Assembly (NCBI GenBank): GCA_020628815.1
Contig: JAHDEN010000011.1
Span: forward strand, 14,281 to 60,197
From: Chloroflexota bacterium
Lineage (GTDB): Bacteria; Chloroflexota; Anaerolineae; Promineifilales; Promineifilaceae
Reading direction: 5' to 3'
DNA: 45,917 nt
The translations under genes were made by a program, and so were the position numbers. Shown here one piece after another: positions 16,061 through 24,496 of the stretch (positions are counted from its first letter, which is position 1; each line of letters opens with the position of its first letter). The notes beneath the pieces are model-generated. The model saw only the letters and a list, made by a program, of their open reading frames with translations. It was not told where the DNA came from and searched no databases.

Positions 16061-16232
16061 TTTAGCTAATCAGTATTTCAGCACACTCGCTGCGCTCGTT
16101 TTCAGCTAATCAGCTATTGCGACCAAGCTGAAGTTGTTGCAGTTTCAATCAACTAGCTGAGTTGCTGACAGTGAGCCTAGCGAACGTGCTGATTAACTGA
16201 AATACTGACTAACTGAAATCGTAGCGTGCTGA
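16061..16232. repeat. Repeat-rich gap between ATPase and acetyltransferase genes
   Basis: The block starting at 16061 (about 55 bp, containing TCAGTATTTCAGCACACTCG and CTGCGCTCG) recurs at 16836-16890 on the other side of the acetyltransferase gene, with one length difference and a few substitutions. Within 16180-16232 a partly inverted form of the same unit appears (CTGAAATACTGA, CTGATTAGC). No gene is seen here; it looks like a dispersed palindromic repeat cluster. Confidence 0.6.
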
Positions 16233-16829
16233 TTAGCCAATCAGCCGTTTACCCAGCGTATATCCCCACTGGTGTTCAGAAATAACATGATAGCCGATGT
16301 GTTTATAAAATCCGACGGCGTTTGCGTTGGCCTTACTAACGCCCAAATGCACGGCCGGAACCCCCATTGAACGAAGCTGGTTCCACAATGCTTCCATCAG
16401 TTTTAGCCCCCAGCCACCCCCTTGCCCTTCTGGCAAAATGTCGATGTGCAAATGGGCCGGATAGCCAGGTTCATTGTCCGGTTCGCACTCAGTTTTGTGG
16501 ATGGTGCGCAACAAATGTGATTGGTGATCGGTGCCATCGGCCGCCGGTTTGGGATACTTTTCGCGCAAAGGAGGAAACCATTCATCAAACATCCAACGTT
16601 CAAACGCAGGGGTGTCGCTGGCCGCTAAAACATAGCCAACCGGCCGGCCGTTATTTACTAGCACAAAGCAAAGCTCTGGCTCGTAAATCGCATACGGTGC
16701 TGCGTAAAAATCCCCTAGCAAATTGGGGAAATCGATAACGCCGCTGGCATCGTTGCCGTTTTCACCCGTTTTCAGGCAAATTTCGTACAGCTCCGGCATA
16801 TCAGATGGATGGAATGGTCGAATATACAT
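16233..16829 (-). CDS. GNAT acetyltransferase resembling the O-GlcNAcase C-terminal domain
   Basis: This 198-residue GNAT-fold protein has a recognisable acetyl-CoA loop, LPEGQGGGWGLKLMEAL (about residues 133-149). VHLGVSKANANAVGFYKHIGY is the usual end of the fold. The middle segment PELCFVLVNNGRPVGYVLA followed by WFPPLREKYPKP parallels the acetyltransferase-like domain of animal O-GlcNAcase, known to have stand-alone bacterial relatives. It lies 56 bp after the end of a GH20 hexosaminidase gene on the same strand, so an amino-sugar acceptor is plausible. Function is inferred from fold and context only. Both flanks carry copies of the same repeat. Confidence 0.85.
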   Translation of the reverse strand: MYIRPFHPSDMPELYEICLKTGENGNDASGVIDFPNLLGDFYAAPYAIYEPELCFVLVNNGRPVGYVLAASDTPAFERWMFDEWFPPLREKYPKPAADGTDHQSHLLRTIHKTECEPDNEPGYPAHLHIDILPEGQGGGWGLKLMEALWNQLRSMGVPAVHLGVSKANANAVGFYKHIGYHVISEHQWGYTLGKRLIG

Positions 16830-16835
16830 GAGGTT

Positions 16836-16890
16836 TTTAGTTGATCAGTATTTCAGCACACTCGCTGCGCTCGTTTGTCAGCCGATCAGC
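16836..16890. repeat. Second copy of the ATPase/GNAT intergenic repeat
   Basis: This is the direct copy of 16061-16115 and contains the same 33-base core with the CTCGCTGCGCTCG hairpin. It lies between the acetyltransferase and the end of the hexosaminidase gene. Confidence 0.65.
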
Positions 16891-18463
16891 TGAGATGTTC
16901 TTTTGGATGCCGATAATTAACCCCGAGCGCTTCTAATCTTTTTAGATGGTGGGCCAACCGGCCGACAAACGCATCAAAGTCACGGCCGCCCTTGGCTGGC
17001 ATGGGGGACCACAACGCCTCTGAAATAGCTGATCCGCGAGGGTAAGTCTGGTATTCCGCTTGTGAAGTTGTGGGGACATACTCGGTCCAAAGATTAGACT
17101 GGCCGCCCATCACCATATTTTGGAACCCTTCAGGGACACCATCATGCGGGTCAAACGTGTAAGTTCGTTCCAGTGGGATCAGTCCCCAAAATTCAGGGCC
17201 ACCTGGAACCCGCTGTTCTTCCGGAATTGGCCACCAAAACGCAGGTGGCTCGTTTTCACGATCTGGGCTTTGATAATAGTCAAAGTAGCAGTGGGTAACT
17301 GGAGACATGACCACTTTGTGACCCAAAGATGCGGCTTCGACTCCCCCTTCGATGCCACGCCACGAAGCCACGGCCGCACCCGCAGGTAATCCGCCTTCCA
17401 AAATCTCATCCCAGCCAATGATTTTGCGCCCTTTGCTGGCCAAATAATTGCCCACTTTGCTGATAAACCAGCTTTGTAATGCTTCTTCGTTTTCTAGCCC
17501 TTCAGCTTTAATGCGAGCCTGGCATTTGTCACACGATTCCCAGCGCACTTTGGGGCACTCATCCCCGCCAATGTGAATATATTCACTTGGGAAGAGGTCT
17601 AAAACTTCATCAAATACCTTTTCTAGAAATTCAAAAACTTGGTCGTTTCCGGCGCAGAACACATCATCTTCTATGCCCCATTCGGTACGAACCTTATACC
17701 CTTCACCCACACAGCCCAGCTCTGGATAAGCGGCTAAAACGGCGATTGTGTGGCCTGGTAGCTCGATTTCAGGCAGTACGGTTATGCCCAAGCTGTCAGC
17801 ATAAGCGACCACTTCACGAATCTCATCTTTGGTATAGATGCCACCATACGGTTTCCCATCTTGCTCATGTCGGTTTTCTGGCAAGGGGGTTGACTCACGC
17901 CACGCGCTGACTTCGGCCAGTTTAGGGTAAGCATCGATCGGCATACGCCAGCCTTGATCTTCGGTCAGATGCCAATGGAAGATGTTCATCTTGTGGAAAG
18001 CGAGCAGATCGATATATTTTTTGACGAAGGTGACATCGAAAAAGTGACGGCATACGTCGAGGTGCATGGCCCGCCACTTAAACTTCGGATAGTCATCAAT
18101 GGTGACGGCCGGAATTTTTGCATCGGCCGTGCGCTCGGCAACTTGTCCGGCCGGTAAAAGCTGCCGTAAGGTCTGGATGCCATGGAACAGGCCCCCTTCG
18201 TCGTTGGCTTCGACAGTCACACCATTCGGGGCAACCGTCAGCGTGTATCCTTCGGCCGGGATATCCCCATCAACTAAATTTAGCGCAATTGCTGGGTTAT
18301 CTGAAGCATCATCCTGTTTAAGATTAAGAACAGTGGCGGCAAATGCACCCGCTTTTTGACAATCATCCCCAAAAATAAGTGGGGTGGAATCTGTAATTTT
18401 GAAGCTGCCGGTTTGGGCTGTTACTGAAACCGGTTCGGGAATGAGGTTAAACGTATTTGTCAT
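16886..18463 (-). CDS. Beta-N-acetylhexosaminidase, glycoside hydrolase family 20
   Basis: This 525-residue enzyme removes terminal GlcNAc or GalNAc by substrate-assisted catalysis. Residues about 1-120 are the GH20b N-terminal domain. The TIM barrel starts at KWRAMHLDVCRHF, with FHWHLTEDQGWR, LPEIELPGH and the catalytic pair Asp301-Glu302 in YIHIGGDECPK. NLWTEYV near residue 465 is the other expected active-site segment. There is no signal peptide, so it probably acts in the cytosol on imported chito-oligosaccharides. The adjacent acetyltransferase and the downstream amino-sugar operon fit that. The ATG at 18463 has no clear ribosome-binding site. Confidence 0.95.
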   Translation of the reverse strand: MTNTFNLIPEPVSVTAQTGSFKITDSTPLIFGDDCQKAGAFAATVLNLKQDDASDNPAIALNLVDGDIPAEGYTLTVAPNGVTVEANDEGGLFHGIQTLRQLLPAGQVAERTADAKIPAVTIDDYPKFKWRAMHLDVCRHFFDVTFVKKYIDLLAFHKMNIFHWHLTEDQGWRMPIDAYPKLAEVSAWRESTPLPENRHEQDGKPYGGIYTKDEIREVVAYADSLGITVLPEIELPGHTIAVLAAYPELGCVGEGYKVRTEWGIEDDVFCAGNDQVFEFLEKVFDEVLDLFPSEYIHIGGDECPKVRWESCDKCQARIKAEGLENEEALQSWFISKVGNYLASKGRKIIGWDEILEGGLPAGAAVASWRGIEGGVEAASLGHKVVMSPVTHCYFDYYQSPDRENEPPAFWWPIPEEQRVPGGPEFWGLIPLERTYTFDPHDGVPEGFQNMVMGGQSNLWTEYVPTTSQAEYQTYPRGSAISEALWSPMPAKGGRDFDAFVGRLAHHLKRLEALGVNYRHPKEHLS

Positions 18464-18641
18464 GGGAAACTTTTTTTAATTAGTCTGGTTTTACGGCCAG
18501 AATAGTCAAGATTGTTTTGTACCAGTTCTGTACCCCTTAGAGGTACCCAGGATCGAGCTTGATCTGGTTTAATTCTGTCTGTTGGGGCTTGCACCACCTA
18601 ACTTGAACAACAATTTACATAACACCCAAACGGAGGGCATC

Positions 18642-18785
18642 ATGTTTTTCCATTCACTTGGTAATGAAAAAAAACTGGCCGAGTCGATTCAGACGGATTA
18701 CCGTCGTTCGGCCGCTGGATTTCGCCGAGCTAAAACGCTCAGAGCTCAATTCAAAAAGCTAGCGAAAAATAAATCAATTAAGTAA
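18642..18785 (+). CDS. Small basic protein of unknown function (47 residues)
   Basis: The short gene has a strong ribosome-binding site (CGGAGGG, 5 bp before the ATG) and is followed by a terminator. The product is Lys/Arg-rich and probably helical, containing FRRAKTLRAQFKKLAKNK, with no membrane segment or cysteine. I do not recognise a family. The same frame is open upstream to 18582, but the ribosome-binding site favours the ATG at 18642. The gap 18464-18641 to the divergent hexosaminidase shows only a GTACC-N7-GGTAC dyad near 18530. Confidence 0.6.
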   Translation: MFFHSLGNEKKLAESIQTDYRRSAAGFRRAKTLRAQFKKLAKNKSIK

Positions 18786-18792
18786 TCACAGA

Positions 18793-18829
18793 GGCTTCGG
18801 AGGTTTTAAAACTTCCGAAGCCTTTTTTT
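18793..18829 (+). terminator. Terminator of the small gene, overlapping the GH3 stop
   Basis: A perfect stem, GGCTTCGGAAG-type arms around TTTTAAAA (18793-18822), is followed by seven T. Read on the other strand it is flanked by A-rich sequence and overlaps the last codon of the GH3 gene. Confidence 0.85.
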
Positions 18830-21521
18830 ATGCCGCTTTGAGCAAATCCGCATTGATTTGTCCCAGCATTCGTTTGTGAATCAAATGAGGGTTTTCATTT
18901 GCAAACTGTTCCACCGTTTTCATCATGTTAAATGTCATGGTGGGGGCTTTTACAATGTCTGGCAGATGTTTACTTAAAACGGCGTTACTGGTTGGATTGC
19001 CCAACAGCATGGCGATGGGGAGCCCTACGTGCAAAGCGCCTTCTTTCACAATTTCCGGGTTGTCTAACGGATTGGTGAGCTCTAATTCGGCCATGAGAAC
19101 GATATTGGCCGACGAGCGTCCAATCCGAACTTCAAACGTGCCGCTTTCGGCAATCCAGCCGTTTTGGGCCGGATCATAATACGAGAAGGATGCCTCGTTT
19201 AGGGTCAGCTCAACCGTTTTGGTTTCACCGGCCGCCAGCATTACTTTCGCGAACGCCTTTAGCTCTTGGTGCGGCCGTACCAGCCGAGACTCCACATCCC
19301 GCAAATACAACTGCACCACTTCTTGTCCGGCCGATGCGCCGGTGTTGGTCACATCCACGCTAACCGTTACGGTGTCACCCGCTTGAACCGTGCTGTTGCT
19401 AATTTGCAGGTTGCTGTACTCAAACGTGCTGTATGACAGGCCGTGTCCAAAGGGGAACATCGGTTCGATCATCCGTTTTTCGTAAAAGCGATACCCGACA
19501 AAAATCCCTTCTCCGTAAATCACATCTCCGTTTTCACCCGGGTAATTTAGGTAGGATGGGTTGTCTTCAAACCGTTTGGGGAACGTTTGGGGCAACCGGC
19601 CGGACGGGTTAAATTTCCCGCTCAAAACGTCTGAGATGGCGTTGCCACCTTCTTGGCCAGGGAACCACATTTGGAGCACCGCAGGCACCTCATCGACCCA
19701 AGGCAATAGCTTGGGAGTGCCGGTGTTGAGTACTACGACGGTGTTGGGATTGGCGGCTACCACGGCCGAGACTAGGGCGTTTTGCTCGCCTGGCAACTCC
19801 ATGTCAACCTGATCCCCACCTTCGGTTTCCCACTCTTGCGAGGTGCCGACAAATACAACGGCGACGTCGGCCGCTTGGGCCGCTTTGACCGCTGCCGCAA
19901 TCGGGTCGGCCGGAACGGGGGGCATACAGCCCAGTCGTACCGCGTTCATCATCGTCACATTTTCTGAGCTAATCTCAACTTCTAGCGCGACCGTTTGCCC
20001 GGCCGCTAATGTGAGCGAACCACGTTTTTCACCTTTTTCAAGATCAAACAAACCGATATCGGCCGAATAGTTGTCCCAATTGTCGATGACTGTTTGCCCA
20101 TCAACTTTGAAGCGGCCCAGACCGGCCGAGACAAAGCTAAACTCATGCACACCGGCCGATTCGGCCGTGTAGGTGCCGGTTATTCGGGCTGAATAATTGT
20201 CTTGGCTTTTTAGATTTGGGTTGACGAGGCCAACAAAAGCCATGCTCATCCGATCCGATTCAATGGATGCGACCGGATCACCGGCAAATGTTTTGCCATC
20301 ATAAAATTTAATATCAACCCCGTTTGCACCATCGTTGGTTTTTAGCTGACGCGGGTCAATGAGGGGCAACAAGCGCAGGCTACTGGCACCCATTTCGTAC
20401 TGCAACTCATACTCGCCACCCAAGTTGGCCTGAATCCCTTCAAGCGGGGTCACGATGTAGTGGGCTGGCACAATGGCACTGCCGCCACCCATCACCCCGG
20501 GCCAGCGGGCGTTGCCGCCGATTACAGCTACGGTGCCGGTTTTGCTTGAATCGAGTGGTAGAAGATCCCCATCATTTTTAAGGAGCACAATCGATTCTGA
20601 CGCTGCTTGGCGCAAAATGGCTCGGTGTTCCGGCTTGTCTTCAGCCCGTTCGGGGGCCATCTCTGGATTTTCAAATTTGCCAGCACGCTCGAGTAGGTTG
20701 AGCAACCGGCTAACTTTGTCGTTGATTTCAGCCTCTTCCAAACGTCCTTCGGCCGCTTCGCCGTGTAGGGCGGCTGCCCAGCGGGCGGTTCCCGGCATTT
20801 CTAGGTCTAATCCACCGGTGCCGATTTGGGGAGAATAGGTGCCAAACCAGTCCGACATCACGATCCCGTCAAAGCCCCATTCATCTTTTAAGACCTCTTT
20901 TAGCAGCCAACTGTTTTCGCTGCACCAGACTCCGTTCAGCTTGTTGTAACCGGACATAATCGCCCAAGCGTCCGCTTCTTGTACGGCCGCTTTGAACGCG
21001 GGTAAGTAGATTTCACGCAGCGCCCGTTCATCGACGATGCTGTTCATCGTGTACCGTTCAAACTCTGAATCGTTGGCAACAAAATGTTTGGGGCAGGCAC
21101 CAATCCCACCAGCCTGCAACCCTTTGATGTAGCTAACAGTCATCCGGCTGGAGAGCCAGGGGTCTTCTGAATAACATTCAAAGTTCCGGCCGTTTAGGGT
21201 TGAACGGTGGGTGTTGATGGTGGGTGCGAGTAAAACGCTGGCCCCTTTGGTTTTGGCTTCATCGGCTAAAACGCCACCCAACTCTTCGACTAGCTCGGGG
21301 TTCCAGGTGGCACCGATGGCGATGCCCACGGGCAAACAGGCGGCCGAGGGACCCATGCCAAATTCGCCACCACGGGCGCCGTTCGGGCCGTCGGTAACTT
21401 TTAAGGCGGGTATATTGAGTCTTTCGTTGGGGACAGTGGTCCAGAAATCAGCTCCGGCCAGCATGTCGATTTTTTCTTTCAGGGTCATCTGCGACAGAAT
21501 CGCTTCCGTACGTTCACTCAT
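18828..21521 (-). CDS. Glycoside hydrolase family 3 beta-glycosidase with PA14 domain
   Basis: This is an 897-residue enzyme. The GH3 N-terminal barrel (about 1-300) contains KVTDGPNGARGG, PKHFVANDSE and GIVMSDWFGTY with the nucleophile Asp224. The GH3 C-terminal domain follows. A PA14 insertion lies at about 405-535 (FYDGKTF, YSARITGTYTAESAG, FKVDGQTVIDNWD), then ETEGGDQVDMELPG, which carries the acid/base region. A fibronectin-like C-terminal domain (VSVDVTNTGASAGQEVVQLY) is at about 700-800. PA14-bearing GH3 enzymes are usually beta-glucosidases. Having no signal peptide, it is probably cytosolic, acting on glucan or other beta-linked oligosaccharides taken up by the cell. Confidence 0.93.
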   Translation of the reverse strand: MSERTEAILSQMTLKEKIDMLAGADFWTTVPNERLNIPALKVTDGPNGARGGEFGMGPSAACLPVGIAIGATWNPELVEELGGVLADEAKTKGASVLLAPTINTHRSTLNGRNFECYSEDPWLSSRMTVSYIKGLQAGGIGACPKHFVANDSEFERYTMNSIVDERALREIYLPAFKAAVQEADAWAIMSGYNKLNGVWCSENSWLLKEVLKDEWGFDGIVMSDWFGTYSPQIGTGGLDLEMPGTARWAAALHGEAAEGRLEEAEINDKVSRLLNLLERAGKFENPEMAPERAEDKPEHRAILRQAASESIVLLKNDGDLLPLDSSKTGTVAVIGGNARWPGVMGGGSAIVPAHYIVTPLEGIQANLGGEYELQYEMGASSLRLLPLIDPRQLKTNDGANGVDIKFYDGKTFAGDPVASIESDRMSMAFVGLVNPNLKSQDNYSARITGTYTAESAGVHEFSFVSAGLGRFKVDGQTVIDNWDNYSADIGLFDLEKGEKRGSLTLAAGQTVALEVEISSENVTMMNAVRLGCMPPVPADPIAAAVKAAQAADVAVVFVGTSQEWETEGGDQVDMELPGEQNALVSAVVAANPNTVVVLNTGTPKLLPWVDEVPAVLQMWFPGQEGGNAISDVLSGKFNPSGRLPQTFPKRFEDNPSYLNYPGENGDVIYGEGIFVGYRFYEKRMIEPMFPFGHGLSYSTFEYSNLQISNSTVQAGDTVTVSVDVTNTGASAGQEVVQLYLRDVESRLVRPHQELKAFAKVMLAAGETKTVELTLNEASFSYYDPAQNGWIAESGTFEVRIGRSSANIVLMAELELTNPLDNPEIVKEGALHVGLPIAMLLGNPTSNAVLSKHLPDIVKAPTMTFNMMKTVEQFANENPHLIHKRMLGQINADLLKAA

Positions 21522-21572
21522 AAGGTGTGATCCTCGAAGTTTGGTATTTGGTTTTGTTTGTTGTTTTTACAA

Positions 21573-21603
21573 ACGAGAAAAAATCGGTCTGCCAACCGAT
21601 TTC
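21573..21603 (-). terminator. Terminator-like hairpin in the GH3 leader
   Basis: AAATCGGT and ACCGATTT (21581-21602) form an 8-bp stem. On the minus strand it is followed by a T-rich tract. It lies about 60 bases upstream of the GH3 start on the same strand. With no minus-strand gene to its right, it may act as a leader attenuator. The rest of 21522-21780 holds only a repeated 12-mer (TTGTTGCCCATT, twice between about 21679 and 21711). Confidence 0.4.
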
Positions 21604-21780
21604 GATTATAGAGAGTTCGGGGTTGGGAGACAAGGGGAGATGTTTTGAGAGTGCGGTCAAAAGTTGTGGGGAAGATTTGTTGCCCATTCCCCGTTGTTTG
21701 TTGCCCATTTTCGGCAGATAGTTACTTTTTCTAAAAACAAACCCGCCAAGCTAACTTGCTGCCATTAACTGCATGCTGTT

Positions 21781-21808
21781 TTGCAGGCCGAATCCATTGG
21801 ACTAGAAT
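21781..21808 (+). promoter_or_regulatory. Putative promoter of the GH18 lipoprotein gene (near-leaderless)
   Basis: TTGCAG (21781-21786) and TAGAAT (21803-21808) are 16 bp apart. The predicted start site, about seven bases on, coincides with the ATG at 21815, and no ribosome-binding site precedes it. Confidence 0.45.
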
Positions 21809-21814
21809 CGAGTG

Positions 21815-22813
21815 ATGTCATATCTGTCTAAGTCAATTTTATGCGTGCTCGTGATTGTTGGGATGGTTGGTTGCACCCAGGAAGCTACTAACCCTACTGC
21901 AAGCGAGAGCGCGGAGGAAACCATGCCGGAATCAACTGAAATCGAATCAACGGCCGAGCCCGCCCCTTCACCGTTCCGGGTGATCGCTTATGTCACACCC
22001 AATATCGTGCCAGAGACGATCCGGTATGATCGACTGACCCATATCAATTATTCGTTTTTGATCCCCAACAGTGATGGCACGTTTGCAAACCTCAAAAACG
22101 GTTGGAAGCTGAAACAAATTGTGACTGAGGCGCATGCGGCCGATGTGCAGGTTTTAATCTCTGTGGGTGGCTGGGGATGGGAAAAAGAGTTCGAGGCGAT
22201 GGCGGCCGACGACGTGTCACGCGCTTTGTTTGTCGCAAATCTAAAAGATATTGTGGCTGAATATCAGCTGGACGGGGCAGACGTCGATTGGGAGTATCCG
22301 CAGGCTGGTGAGTCGGCCGCCAATTACTTAAAACTGATGCAAGAGATTGACGCTGCGCTGCCAGACAAACTGATCACGACGGCCGTTGTCAGCCACGGCT
22401 CAAATGCAGAAGGGGTGCCGGACGAAACGTTTGAGATTTTCGATTTTGTAAATGTCATGACGTATGACGATTTTAATCATGGCTCGATGGAGCAGTTTGA
22501 AACAGGGCTGACTTATTGGCTTGAGCGCGGTTTGCCTCCCGAAAAACTGGTGATCGGTTTGCCATTTTACTCTCGGCCGAGCGGAACCCCGTTCAGCAAG
22601 ATTGTGGAGCGGGACCCAGCTGCCGCCCTGTTGGATCGCATTGACTCAAACGGCAGTGAAGAGATTTACAACGGGATTCCCACCATCCAGCAAAAAACGG
22701 AGCGTGCTTTGGCCGAAGTGGGCGGGGTGATGTTCTGGACGCTTGACTATGATGCAACGGGCGAGCTGTCGCTGCTCAATGCGATTGATGAAACGGTTAA
22801 TGGGGGCAATTAG
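21815..22813 (+). CDS. Glycoside hydrolase family 18 (chitinase-like) lipoprotein
   Basis: This 332-residue protein has a lipoprotein signal peptide ending IVGMVGC (Cys20), followed by an acidic Glu/Ser/Thr linker to about residue 52. The GH18 barrel shows LISVGGWGW and the catalytic DGADVDWEYP, with Glu160 as proton donor. The downstream YDDFNH and GLPFYSRP segments are also family-typical. It is probably a cell-surface endo-acting hydrolase of chitin or a similar GlcNAc polymer. A GTG at 21812 is an alternative start one codon earlier. The rhamnose mutarotase gene begins 15 bp after its stop, so the two are likely co-transcribed despite different sugars. Confidence 0.93.
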   Translation: MSYLSKSILCVLVIVGMVGCTQEATNPTASESAEETMPESTEIESTAEPAPSPFRVIAYVTPNIVPETIRYDRLTHINYSFLIPNSDGTFANLKNGWKLKQIVTEAHAADVQVLISVGGWGWEKEFEAMAADDVSRALFVANLKDIVAEYQLDGADVDWEYPQAGESAANYLKLMQEIDAALPDKLITTAVVSHGSNAEGVPDETFEIFDFVNVMTYDDFNHGSMEQFETGLTYWLERGLPPEKLVIGLPFYSRPSGTPFSKIVERDPAAALLDRIDSNGSEEIYNGIPTIQQKTERALAEVGGVMFWTLDYDATGELSLLNAIDETVNGGN

Positions 22814-22828
22814 AACGAGGCGAATTGG

Positions 22829-23152
22829 ATGAATCGATATGCGTTTCAGCTTAAGGTTAAAGCTGACAAAATTGAAGAGTACAAAAAACACCATGAAGCG
22901 GTTTGGCCCGAAATGTTGACCGCCTTAACCAAAACCGGCTGGCACAACTACTCCTTATTTATGCGGGATGATGGGCTGCTTTTTGGCTATTTTGAGACCC
23001 CGTATGACTTTGAAACAGTTTTAGCCGGGATGGCACAAGAAGAAATTAACACCAAGTGGCAAGATTTTATGTCCCCATTTTTTGAAGCCCCAGAAGGGGC
23101 GCATGCGGACCAGATGATGTTAGAACTTACCGAAGTTTTCCATTTAGATTGA
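22829..23152 (+). CDS. rhaM: L-rhamnose mutarotase
   Basis: This 107-residue member of the RhaM family interconverts alpha and beta L-rhamnopyranose. Conserved segments are FQLKVKADKIEEYKKHHEAVWPEM (with the active-site His), YSLFMRDDGLLFGYFE and TKWQDFM. Length matches the family. It sits directly upstream of the rhamnose isomerase, kinase and aldolase genes. Confidence 0.95.
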   Translation: MNRYAFQLKVKADKIEEYKKHHEAVWPEMLTALTKTGWHNYSLFMRDDGLLFGYFETPYDFETVLAGMAQEEINTKWQDFMSPFFEAPEGAHADQMMLELTEVFHLD

Positions 23153-23157
23153 GAAGA

Positions 23158-23192
23158 TAGACCAGTCTGGTTTTTAAAACCAGACTGGTCTA
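23158..23192. terminator. Strong symmetric hairpin between rhaM and the isomerase gene
   Basis: Two 17-base arms (23158-23174 and 23176-23192) are perfectly complementary around a TTTTT/AAAA centre. The following AAAAATC is not a T-run. It may act as an intercistronic stabiliser or a weak bidirectional terminator. Confidence 0.5.
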
Positions 23193-23219
23193 GAAAAATC
23201 ATGACCCTGAGGCAGATTT

Positions 23220-24485
23220 ATCCGGCAAGAACAAATTGAACAAAGTTATAAAATCGCCCAAGATCGGTACGCTGAGCTTGGCGTAGATACAGACAAAGCG
23301 ATTGAGCGGTTGCTCGATGTTCCGATCAGCCTGCACTGTTGGCAAGGGGATGATGTGGTTGGCTTTGAGGACCCTAGCCGAGGGCTAAGCGGCGGGATCA
23401 TGGCGACGGGAAATTATCCCGGTAAAGCTAGATCGGCCGCCGAGCTGCGCTCTGATCTAGATCAAGCCTATCGTTTGCTCCCCGGCAATCATCGCTTAAA
23501 TCTGCATGCGATTTACGGAGACAGTGACAAACTGCTGGATCGCAACGATTGGCAACCGCATCATTTTGACCATTGGATCGGATGGGCCAAAGAAAACGGC
23601 CGTGGGATCGATTTTAATCCCACTTTTTTCTCGCATCCGATGGCGGATAGCGGCTTTACGCTGGCTAGCTTAGATGGGACTGTGCGTGATTTTTGGATCG
23701 AGCATGGAATCAACAGCCGCAAGATCGGAGCACATATCGGCCATGAATTAGGGAATCCTTGTGTGACCAATTTTTGGATTCCGGACGGGTACAAAGACTC
23801 CCCGGCCGACCGCGCGCGCCATCGTCAACTCTTAATCGAGAGTTTGGACACCGTTTTTGGGGCTGAAATCCCCCATGCAGCATCTAATTTGGATGCCGTA
23901 GAGTGCAAGCTGTTCGGCCTTGGCTCTGAAAGCTATGTGGTGGGCTCGCACGAGTTTTATATGGGATACGCCACATCCCGCCAGAAAATTTTGTGTCTGG
24001 ATGCCGGACACTTCCATCCAACCGAGGTGATCTCGGACAAAATTTCGGCCGTTATGCCGTATGTGCCGGGGCTGTTGCTTCACGTCAGCCGTGGGGTTCG
24101 TTGGGACAGTGATCATGTGGTGACTTTTTCGGACGAACTGCAGGCGATCATGCAAGAGCTGGTGCGGGGCGACTATTTGAGCCAGACCCATATCGGGTTG
24201 GACTTTTTTGATGCCAGCATCAATCGGATTGCCGCGTGGGTGATTGGAACGCGCAATGCACTGAAGGCGTTGCTGATGGCGCTGCTCGAACCGGCTGATA
24301 AGCTGCGCCAAATGGAACAAGATGGGGACTTCACCGGCCGCTTGGCATTGCTAGAAGAATTAAAAATGATGCCGTTCCATGCGGTGTGGGACATGGTGTG
24401 TCACCAGCAAAATGTGCCGGTTGGGATCGATTTTATGGCTGAAATCAAGGCGTATGAGTCGGCCGTGTTAAGCAAACGGAACTAA
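23220..24485 (+). CDS. rhaA: L-rhamnose isomerase, with unusual 5' end
   Basis: The product interconverts L-rhamnose and L-rhamnulose. Metal and substrate segments are clear: [58 protein letters not shown] and [13 protein letters not shown]. Homology begins well before the first usual start codon in frame (TTG at 23310). Upstream codons read [19 protein letters not shown], as in known RhaA N-termini, and the frame is open from 23211 without ATG, GTG or TTG. I list the ATC at 23220, seven bases after GAGG, as a possible start. The alternative is the ATG at 23201 joined by a one-base frameshift. The coding function is not in doubt; the start is. Confidence 0.9.
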   Translation: MRQEQIEQSYKIAQDRYAELGVDTDKAIERLLDVPISLHCWQGDDVVGFEDPSRGLSGGIMATGNYPGKARSAAELRSDLDQAYRLLPGNHRLNLHAIYGDSDKLLDRNDWQPHHFDHWIGWAKENGRGIDFNPTFFSHPMADSGFTLASLDGTVRDFWIEHGINSRKIGAHIGHELGNPCVTNFWIPDGYKDSPADRARHRQLLIESLDTVFGAEIPHAASNLDAVECKLFGLGSESYVVGSHEFYMGYATSRQKILCLDAGHFHPTEVISDKISAVMPYVPGLLLHVSRGVRWDSDHVVTFSDELQAIMQELVRGDYLSQTHIGLDFFDASINRIAAWVIGTRNALKALLMALLEPADKLRQMEQDGDFTGRLALLEELKMMPFHAVWDMVCHQQNVPVGIDFMAEIKAYESAVLSKRN

Positions 24486-24496
24486 GGTCGAACAGT

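Noticed and set aside
16052-16232. CRISPR array in the repeat-rich gap
   Set aside because: The repeats are irregular, partly inverted and not separated by equal-length unique spacers.
18484-18640. Riboswitch or promoter upstream of the small protein
   Set aside because: Only a short GTACC/GGTAC dyad and an imperfect GATC dyad are present; no hexamers at workable spacing and no known aptamer features.
21527-21721. Small frames on both strands in the GH3/GH18 gap
   Set aside because: They have low-complexity composition, no ribosome site, and overlap each other on opposite strands.
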